Positions 58,763-64,000 of a DNA stretch of 64,000 nucleotides are shown in pieces. The notes beneath the pieces were generated by a model. It did no database searches. It was given only the letters and a program-made list of their open reading frames with translations, and was not told the origin of the DNA. The stretch spans positions 1-64,000 of the forward strand of contig CAJXYS010000011.1 of the NCBI GenBank assembly GCA_913063035.1, in the 5' to 3' direction. The stretch's first letter is position 1. Each line of letters starts with the position of its first letter. The position numbers were made by a program, and so were the translations under genes. This DNA comes from an uncultured Maritimibacter sp. (GTDB lineage: Bacteria; Pseudomonadota; Alphaproteobacteria; Rhodobacterales; Rhodobacteraceae).

Positions 58763-59575
58763 GTGGACGACCGGCACCGCGGCAGAGTGACGAAAGAGGG
58801 CATCCGCATCCACGAGGCGGCGGATTTCGACGGCATGCACAAGGCAGGGCGGCTCGCCGCCGAGATCCTCGACGATCTCTGCGACGTCGTGCAGCCCGGC
58901 GTGACGACGGCGGCAATCGACCGCGTCATCGAGGACAAGGTGAACGCGGCGGGCGCGAAATCGGCGACCATCGGCTACAAGGGCTACCAGCACGCCTCCT
59001 GCATCAGCGTCAATCACGTGGTCTGTCACGGCATTCCCGGCGACAAGGTGCTGAAGGACGGCGATATCCTGAACATCGACGTCACGGTGATCGTCGACGG
59101 GTGGTTCGGCGACACCAGCCGGATGTATGTCGCCGGCAAGCTCAGCCGCAAGGCCGAGCGCCTGATCCAGGTGACGCACGACTCGCTGATGAAGGGCATC
59201 GAGGCGGTCAGGCCGGGCAACACCTTCGGCGATATCGGTCATGCCATCCAGGCCTATGTCGAGGCCCAGCGCATGTCGGTGGTGCGCGACTTCTGCGGGC
59301 ACGGGCTGGGCCGGGTGTTCCACGCCCCGCCCAACGTCCTGCATTACGGCCGGCCCGGCACCGGGCCCATCCTCGAGGAGGGCATGTTCTTCACCATCGA
59401 GCCCATGGTGAACCTGGGCCGCCCCGAGACCAAGGTGCTGGCCGACGACTGGACAGCGGTGACCCGCGACAAGAGCCTCTCGGCCCAGTTCGAGCATTCC
59501 GTCGGCGTGACCGCGGACGGGGTAGAGATCTTTACCCCCTCGCCCGCCGGAAAGTTTCATCCGACCTGGGGCTGA
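58763..59575 (+). CDS. map: Methionine aminopeptidase, type I
   Basis: Removes the N-terminal Met from nascent proteins. Metal ligands and surrounding motifs are present: NHVVCHGIPGD, DILNIDVTVIVDGWFGDTSRM, GHGLGRVFHAPPNV and FTIEPMVN. The start is GTG 58763, placed by GAAGGAG 7 bases upstream. It has 270 residues. It lies 50 bases after sfsA and 60 before radC. Confidence 0.96.
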   Translation: MDDRHRGRVTKEGIRIHEAADFDGMHKAGRLAAEILDDLCDVVQPGVTTAAIDRVIEDKVNAAGAKSATIGYKGYQHASCISVNHVVCHGIPGDKVLKDGDILNIDVTVIVDGWFGDTSRMYVAGKLSRKAERLIQVTHDSLMKGIEAVRPGNTFGDIGHAIQAYVEAQRMSVVRDFCGHGLGRVFHAPPNVLHYGRPGTGPILEEGMFFTIEPMVNLGRPETKVLADDWTAVTRDKSLSAQFEHSVGVTADGVEIFTPSPAGKFHPTWG

Positions 59576-59635
59576 CGCGGCGTCGCCCGCCGGGGTTTAA
59601 CGGTCCATTAACCGGAATCGACGGAGCGTCGGCCC

Positions 59636-60388
59636 ATGAGTCCGCCGCCCCGCCAGTTCTCCGAGGCCCCGCTGCCCGGATTCGAGCCGGTTCGGACCCG
59701 GCGCCGGACCGGTCCCGAACCGCACCAGGTCGCGCATCGCAAGCGGTTGCGCGCGCGCTTCATGCAGGGCGGCGCCGAGGCCATGCCGGATTACGAGTTG
59801 CTGGAACTCGTGCTGTTCCGCGCGATTCCGCGCCGCGACGTGAAACCGCTGGCCAAGCAACTGCTGATGGAATTCGGGGATTTCAACGCGGTGCTGGCGG
59901 CCCCGTCCGCGCGGCTGACCGCCCTGCCCGGCGTGGGCGAGTCGGTGATCCAGGAACTCAGGATCGTCGCCGCCGCGGCCGAGCGCATGGCGCGCGCCCG
60001 CGTGCTCGACCGCGCCGTCATCGCCAGCTGGGACGCGTTGCTGCATTACTGCCGGACCTGCATGGCCCATCGCGCGACGGAACAGTTCCGGGTGCTCTAC
60101 CTCGACCGCAAGAACATCCTCATCGCCGACGAGCAGCAGGCCAGCGGCACGGTGGACCATGTGCCGGTCTACCCGCGCGAAGTGGTCAAGCGCGGGCTGG
60201 AGCTCAGCGCCTCGGCGCTCATCCTCGTGCATAATCATCCCTCGGGAGATCCGACCCCGTCGGAGGCCGATATCCTCGTGACGCAGCAGATCGTCGACGC
60301 GGCCGAGGTGCTTGGGCTGACGGTGCACGACCACCTGGTGATCGGCAAAGGCCGCGAGTTCAGCTTTCGCGCCGAGGGTTATCTCTGA
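59636..60388 (+). CDS. radC: RadC-family JAB1/MPN-domain protein
   Basis: Named for an old and mistaken link to DNA repair; the true role is unclear. An N-terminal helix-hairpin-helix (about 90-125) precedes the RadC domain with JAMM motif HNHPSGDPTPSEAD (about residues 200-213) for zinc binding. It has 250 residues. Its last 10 bases overlap the convergent substrate-binding/OmpA gene. Confidence 0.94.
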   Translation: MSPPPRQFSEAPLPGFEPVRTRRRTGPEPHQVAHRKRLRARFMQGGAEAMPDYELLELVLFRAIPRRDVKPLAKQLLMEFGDFNAVLAAPSARLTALPGVGESVIQELRIVAAAAERMARARVLDRAVIASWDALLHYCRTCMAHRATEQFRVLYLDRKNILIADEQQASGTVDHVPVYPREVVKRGLELSASALILVHNHPSGDPTPSEADILVTQQIVDAAEVLGLTVHDHLVIGKGREFSFRAEGYL

Positions 60389-61950
60389 TCGGCGAGCCAG
60401 ACCTCGACCCGCCGGTTCAGCCGCCGTCCCCAGTCCGAGTCATCGCAGGCAATGGGCGAGAGCTCTCCGAACCCGACGGCGCGGACCGCCAGCCGCGATG
60501 GCTCGCCATCGCCCGCCGCCGCAAGCACGGCGTCGCGCGCGGCGGCCGCCCGGTCCCGGGAAAGCCGCAGGTTGACCGCCGCGCCGCCGGCAGAGTCCGA
60601 GAACCCCGCGAAGATCAGCGTCTTGCCGTCATAGCGACCGGCCGCGATCCGGTCGCCCAGAAGCCGGACATTGACCTCCGCCCGCGGGTCGAGCGTGGCC
60701 GTGCCGTCCTCGAAGCGGAACCCGGCCGACAGCCGCTGCGCCTGGCCGCGCGTGGCGAGCATCTCGCGCAATTCCGCAAGACCGGTTTCGGCATCGAGGG
60801 CGGTCACCGCCTTGGCCAGCCGCTGACCGTCCCGGCCGAGCGGCACCGGCGTGACCGCCTGCCCGACGAATCCCGTGGCCGGCACCAGCGCCTGCGCGGC
60901 CTCGGTTTCGAGATAGGCCAGCAACTGGCGCGCGAAACGGGGCAGCCGGCGCGCGGGCGTATAGACCCGGAGCCGTTCGGTCAGGGGGTAGTCCTCTGCC
61001 TTGATCGCCGCCGGATCGGGCGCGATGCGAAAGCCGCAGGCGCCCGCGATGGCCAGCGGCCTGGCATTGCCGATCTCGGAATAGCTGACGAGCCCGATGG
61101 CAAAGGGATCGGTGGCCACCCGGTCCGACAGGGCCGGGGCCGAGGGCGCGTAGGACAGGTGCGGCCCGGCGGTGATGCCGCCCGCGCCAGGGAACCGCGC
61201 CGCCAGCAGCCGCGTCTGCCCCGCACCGCCCGCGCGGATCACGGGGATGACGGGGGCGTCGGGCCCGCCCAGATCGCGCCAGTTGCGGATCTCGCCGCTG
61301 AAGATCGCCGACAGCTCGGCCACCGTCAGGGCCGTGACCGGGTTCTCCGGCGCCACGACCGCCACCAGCGCGTCGAGTCCCACGATGCGCGCGCGGCGGG
61401 GGTCGGTCAGCTCTCCGATCCCGGCCTCGCGGGCCATCCCGGCCTCGGCCGCGGTGACCGGGCGCAGCGCAAGCGCGAGGTCGGCTTCGGCGGCGACCAG
61501 GTCGGCGATCCCCTCGTCCGTGGTGCTGGCGCGGATCGCGATCTCGGCCACGGGCGTGCCGTCGCCGGCCCGGAGCGCATAGCTGAAATGGGTCTCGTCA
61601 TCGATCCGCTTGACCGCGGTCAGGCCGTGCTGGCGGGCATAGCCCTCGATGAAGGCGGGCATCAGCACCAACCCCATCTGCCGGGCACCCGAGATCGCCA
61701 CCCGCGCGACGGCATCCCCCGGGCCGGGACAGCCCGGACCGCTGCACCGGACGCCGTCGGCTGCCAGCGTCATCGGCCCGTAGCGCGTGTCGATGCGGTA
61801 GAACTCACCGTCGTATTGCAGCAGCGTGCCCGGCAGGCTGAGACTGCCGTCGCGCGCGGTCAAGGTGACGTCCTGGGCGCGAAGCGGCGCGGCCGAGAGA
61901 CTCAGTACAAGGACGGCGAGCGCCGCCAAACGGGAAAACAAGGGTCGCAC
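60379..61950 (-). CDS. Phosphate-binding-protein-like domain fused to OmpA domain
   Basis: Signal peptide (1-25), a PstS-like substrate-binding domain (about 90-370; VTALTVAELSAIFSGEIRNW is the PBP-like helix) and a C-terminal OmpA domain (about 415-523; DRIAAGRYDGKTLIFAGFSD and RRLNRRVEVWLADQR). It has 523 residues. No pst transporter genes are nearby, so the binding domain may sense or buffer ligand at the cell wall instead of feeding an ABC permease. It is 18 bases after the unassigned secreted-protein gene and probably in its operon. Confidence 0.8.
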   Translation of the reverse strand: MRPLFSRLAALAVLVLSLSAAPLRAQDVTLTARDGSLSLPGTLLQYDGEFYRIDTRYGPMTLAADGVRCSGPGCPGPGDAVARVAISGARQMGLVLMPAFIEGYARQHGLTAVKRIDDETHFSYALRAGDGTPVAEIAIRASTTDEGIADLVAAEADLALALRPVTAAEAGMAREAGIGELTDPRRARIVGLDALVAVVAPENPVTALTVAELSAIFSGEIRNWRDLGGPDAPVIPVIRAGGAGQTRLLAARFPGAGGITAGPHLSYAPSAPALSDRVATDPFAIGLVSYSEIGNARPLAIAGACGFRIAPDPAAIKAEDYPLTERLRVYTPARRLPRFARQLLAYLETEAAQALVPATGFVGQAVTPVPLGRDGQRLAKAVTALDAETGLAELREMLATRGQAQRLSAGFRFEDGTATLDPRAEVNVRLLGDRIAAGRYDGKTLIFAGFSDSAGGAAVNLRLSRDRAAAARDAVLAAAGDGEPSRLAVRAVGFGELSPIACDDSDWGRRLNRRVEVWLADQR

Positions 61951-61968
61951 CAGGGGTTCGGATCAGGA

Positions 61969-63183
61969 TCAGTTCCGGGCGATCTTCAGGTCTGGGACGG
62001 CGTTTTTCAAGACGAGAGGCTCCTTGCCGCCGCAGGGCGGCAGCGCAAAGCGCAGGCCGACATCCGAGTTCTCGGCGCCCGGTGCCCGGATCAGCGTCAT
62101 GGCGTCGATCTCGACGGCGCAGTCATCGTCCTCCGCGCTGGCCTCGACTTCCATGCGCACGGTGCCGGCGGGTGTCCAGTCGGTCATCGGCAGGGTGTAG
62201 ACCTCGGCCATCATCGGGTCGGCCACGTCGGGATCGCCCAACACGGTCAGGAAGCCGCCGCCGACCCGCACGGCATGATCGGCGCTGCGCGCGTTGCCGG
62301 CCCAGACATGGCCGGTATCGGTCCCGGTCGCGCCGAATTCGAGCGCATGCAGATCGAGATCGGCGGACCCGCGCCATTGCAGCGCCACGCGCTGGATCCT
62401 GTCCATGTCCGGGACATGGGTGACGATGGATGCGGTCTGACCGCTGGGCAGGCGGGCCACGATCCTTGCCTGCCGGGCCATCGCGGGCACGAGGACATGG
62501 AGCCCGCCATAGATATTGGTCCGCGACGCGACGGCCAGCCCGTCATGGCTGATCTCGACCCGCGAGCGCGGGTGGCAGGGCGCATCCAGCGTGACCGAGA
62601 CCAGCGCGCCGGGCCGGACCGAGGCCGCCAGCGAGATCGAACAGGGCATGCCATAAGGGCTCAGCGCGCGCTGGGCGTCGCTGATCGGGCGCGTCGGGTC
62701 GAACTGCAGCGCCGCGACGCGCGCGGGCAGGCCGGACATGCGGTCGGGCAGGGTGGCGGCGGGCAGCATGACGTCGCGGGGCAGCATCAGCGCGCCGCCC
62801 TCGGGATCGAAGGTCAGGATCGGGTCGACCTTGTCGGCCAGATCCGCCGGCGAGTCGATGATCGACCCGGTTTCGATCTGGCTCAGGTCCAGCATGGTCG
62901 GGCTGCGGCGCGGGTTCGGATCGGTCATGGCGCCGGTGCGGATCCCGGCACTGTCCGGCACGGCAGGCTGGCGGGCCTGCCGGCCGTCGGCCTCGCGCGC
63001 TGCCACGTTGTCGCGGGACTGCGCCTCGATCTGCGGGGCGGAGGTGTCGGCCACGAACTGCGGCTGGTCGGCCATCCGCGCCAGGAAGGCAATGGCCGCG
63101 TCGCCGTTCTGCGAGACGTTCGTCATCGCGACGGCGAAGAAGACCCCTGTCAGGATTGCCAGCTTGCGCTCGGAAAGGCGCAT
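61969..63183 (-). CDS. Secreted or membrane-anchored protein of unknown function
   Basis: I do not recognise a family with confidence. A hydrophobic N-terminal segment (about 7-22) could be a signal or anchor. A Pro/Ala/Asp-rich stretch (about 30-115) is followed by a beta-rich region; ALQWRGSADLDLHALEFG near residue 265 resembles YfaP/DUF2135-type repeats, a weak hint. Six Cys lie in the mature part. It has 404 residues. It lies between secA and the binding-protein/OmpA fusion, so a periplasmic or envelope role is possible. Confidence 0.7.
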   Translation of the reverse strand: MRLSERKLAILTGVFFAVAMTNVSQNGDAAIAFLARMADQPQFVADTSAPQIEAQSRDNVAAREADGRQARQPAVPDSAGIRTGAMTDPNPRRSPTMLDLSQIETGSIIDSPADLADKVDPILTFDPEGGALMLPRDVMLPAATLPDRMSGLPARVAALQFDPTRPISDAQRALSPYGMPCSISLAASVRPGALVSVTLDAPCHPRSRVEISHDGLAVASRTNIYGGLHVLVPAMARQARIVARLPSGQTASIVTHVPDMDRIQRVALQWRGSADLDLHALEFGATGTDTGHVWAGNARSADHAVRVGGGFLTVLGDPDVADPMMAEVYTLPMTDWTPAGTVRMEVEASAEDDDCAVEIDAMTLIRAPGAENSDVGLRFALPPCGGKEPLVLKNAVPDLKIARN

Positions 63184-63405
63184 GTTTCGACTCCAGATCC
63201 AATTCCGCGTTGGGTCCAGTATGCCGATAACAATCGGAGAAGAGATTGAAACAATTTAGGTCTTTTTGTGGTCGCGGTTTCTGAGCGCGCACCGCATATC
63301 TGGCCCGGAACGTCCCCCGGAATCAGATATCTTGTGGACCCGGGACCGGCACCCACGAGACCTGTGACACGGTTCCGCCACATTCGGACGGCCCTCCGGC
63401 TTCGG

Positions 63406-64000
63406 TCAGGCCGTGCGCGCGGGATCGGCCAGCCGGCCGTGGCAGTGCTTGAATTTCTTGCCGGACCCGCAGGGGCAGGGGGCGTTGCGGCCGGGATTGC
63501 CCCAGGTGGAGGGGTCGTTCTCGTCGAAGGCCGGGGTCGCGGCGGCCCCGCCGCCGGCGCCCGTCTCGGGGAGGGGCGGCTGGTCGGCGGCCTTCTGCAT
63601 GGCCTCCTGCTGGGCCTTCATCTCGGCGATCATCTGTTCCTGCTCTTCGGGCGTCAGCGGGCGGATGCGCGACAGCTTCTCCGCCACTTCGACCCGCAGC
63701 GAATTCAGAAGCGTCTCGAACAGTTGGAACGCCTCGGTCTTGAACTCGTTCAGGGGATCGCGCTGGGCATAGCCGCGGAAGCCGATGACGGATCGCAGAT
63801 GTTCCAGCCGGAGCAGGTGCTCGCGCCACTTGCCGTCGATCGACTGCAGCAGGATCGACTTCTCGATCTGGCGCATGTTCTCGGGGCCGAACTGGGCCGC
63901 CTTCTGCGCCATGAACGCGTCGGAGGCGCTGTAGAGCCGTTCGCGGACCTGTTCGTCGTCGACGCCTTCCTCGTCGGCCCAGCCGGCCACGTCGACATCG
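63406..64000 (-). CDS. secA: Preprotein translocase SecA, C-terminal part
   Basis: Only the last 198 codons are in the window; the gene continues past the right edge. The helical scaffold ([46 protein letters not shown]) and the C-terminal zinc motif [14 protein letters not shown], which binds SecB, are visible. Both SecA and SecB of this window belong to the same export route. Confidence 0.97.
   Translation of the reverse strand, partial: DVDVAGWADEEGVDDEQVRERLYSASDAFMAQKAAQFGPENMRQIEKSILLQSIDGKWREHLLRLEHLRSVIGFRGYAQRDPLNEFKTEAFQLFETLLNSLRVEVAEKLSRIRPLTPEEQEQMIAEMKAQQEAMQKAADQPPLPETGAGGGAAATPAFDENDPSTWGNPGRNAPCPCGSGKKFKHCHGRLADPARTA

Overview
This 64 kb window is ordinary, densely packed chromosomal DNA of a high-GC alphaproteobacterium, most likely of the order Rhodobacterales (Rhodobacter/Roseobacter relatives). 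The evidence is the gene order parB-parA-rsmG-mnmG-mnmE-rho-hemJ // maf-aroE-coaE-dnaQ // secB-fxsA-Tim44-mltA-smr-hslUV, the long HPF next to ptsN, the YlxR/L7Ae fusion in the rimP-nusA-infB operon, and perfect parS palindromes inside mnmG and rsmG. I see no insertion sequence, prophage, CRISPR array, tRNA or rRNA.

Layout. 1-446: a truncated response regulator. 447-1089: a gene-free stretch with an orphan terminator. 1090-5892: RNase D, then KdsD-LptC-LptA-LptB (Kdo supply and LPS export), long HPF and PtsN. 5900-16161: an envelope-polysaccharide region with a two-module sulfotransferase, four glycosyltransferases, GalU, KdsB, the PAP phosphatase CysQ and an orphan KpsM-like ABC permease. 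16180-30805: AlkB, dnaK-dnaJ behind a heat-shock-type promoter, ribokinase, malic enzyme MaeB, MutS, GrpE, HrcA, RNase PH, RdgB, HemW and a DUF454 membrane protein.

30783-41379 is the replication and segregation region. ParB, ParA, RsmG, MnmG, MnmE, Rho and HemJ read leftward; Maf, AroE, CoaE and DnaQ read rightward. The 436 bp between the two arms carries AT-rich tracts and several near-consensus DnaA boxes, and I interpret it as the chromosomal origin (oriC). Two perfect parS sites lie 3.2 to 5.5 kb to its left.

41376-53616: SecB, FxsA, a Tim44-domain protein, MltA, Smr, an MFS carrier, HslU-HslV and the rimP-nusA-ylxR-infB translation/transcription operon, which has a promoter, a leader terminator and a final terminator. 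54018-64000: a LysR regulator, an OmpA-family protein, an AhpD-like protein, a GNAT protein, a CinA-type protein, SfsA, methionine aminopeptidase, RadC, a phosphate-binding-protein/OmpA fusion, an unassigned secreted protein and the C-terminal end of SecA.

How the genes work together: LptABC exports LPS whose Kdo is made through KdsD and KdsB. The sulfotransferase would release PAP, which CysQ removes, and GalU supplies UDP-glucose to neighbouring glycosyltransferases. This makes a sulfated surface polysaccharide the most interesting accessory hypothesis here. The strongest non-coding signals are the predicted oriC with its parS sites, the RpoH-type promoter of dnaK, the terminated leader of the rimP operon, and dyads upstream of galU and between cysQ and the KpsM-like gene.
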